Shown in pieces: positions 6,336-6,343 of a stretch of 6,343 nucleotides of DNA. Source of the DNA: Sedimenticola sp. (GTDB lineage Bacteria; Pseudomonadota; Gammaproteobacteria; Chromatiales; Chromatiaceae); contig JALULB010000391.1 in the NCBI GenBank assembly GCA_027041035.1, positions 1-6,343 of the forward strand. The letters run 5' to 3'. Made by a program: the position numbers and the translations under genes. How positions within the stretch are numbered: the first letter of the stretch is position 1; each line of letters starts with the position of its first letter. The notes under the pieces are model-generated. The model saw nothing but the letters and a program-made list of their open reading frames with translations, was not told where the DNA came from and did not search any database.

Positions 6336-6343
6336 GAATAAAA

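Larger units (their letters stand above)
6174..6343. other. Intergenic tail rich in inverted repeats; possible end of a MITE or other repeated element
   Basis: I see no plausible gene in these 170 bases on either strand, and their composition is less GC-rich and more repeat-structured than the operon. From left to right there is a transposon-end-like start (GAGCCTGTCGGGTTTAA, 6174-6190), a tandem GACCGGT repeat, and at least three perfect hairpins, plus a CCCC-GTA-GGGG stem. Such packing of short hairpins is typical of MITEs, REP-like intergenic elements or the end of an insertion sequence. The right-hand boundary is beyond the window, so the type of element cannot be settled here. Confidence 0.4.

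Noticed and set aside
6174..6343. CRISPR-like or tRNA-like content in the intergenic tail
   Set aside because: There are no evenly spaced direct repeats and no cloverleaf or acceptor-CCA pattern; the inverted repeats differ in sequence from one another.

Overview
This window carries a System I cytochrome c maturation (ccm) operon, all on the + strand: the 3' end of ccmB, then ccmC, ccmD, ccmE, ccmF, ccmG, ccmH and ccmI. A structured, non-coding tail of about 170 bases follows. The DNA is GC-rich with strong third-position G/C bias. A short single-domain CcmH next to a separate CcmI, rather than one long fused CcmH as in E. coli, and the order ccmBCDEFGHI fit a high-GC gammaproteobacterium of the Pseudomonas or purple-sulfur-bacterium kind. 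That placement is inference, and no species can be named from the window.

Layout: ccmB tail (1-96), ccmC (93-845), ccmD (842-1006), ccmE (1003-1470), ccmF (1467-3455), ccmG (3452-3991), ccmH (3988-4467), ccmI (4464-6173), then an intergenic tail (6174-6343). All seven gene junctions are 4-base stop/start overlaps, five ATGA and two TTGA. There is no gap in which an internal promoter or terminator could sit outside coding sequence, so the genes are probably transcribed and translated as one coupled unit whose promoter lies upstream of the window.

How the genes work together (established for the family): CcmC, held with CcmB and the ABC subunit CcmA (not in the window) and helped by CcmD, presents heme to CcmE, which binds it covalently through a histidine (His124 here). 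CcmF with CcmH and CcmI takes heme from holo-CcmE and joins it to the CXXCH motif of apocytochrome c. CcmG and CcmH are the thiol pair that keeps those cysteines reduced, and CcmI holds the apocytochrome. Each protein here keeps its expected catalytic or heme-ligand residues.

Two things are out of the ordinary. First, CcmI is 569 residues because its C-terminal periplasmic domain is present twice in tandem. The two copies are 111 residues each, align without gaps, and are 79/111 identical by hand count; a Pro/Ala-rich linker joins them. Second, the stretch right after the ccmI stop codon is densely packed with inverted repeats and begins with a sequence that looks like a transposon end, so it may be one end of a MITE or other repeated element. 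No wholly new system is seen; the duplicated CcmI domain is the best candidate for new biology.
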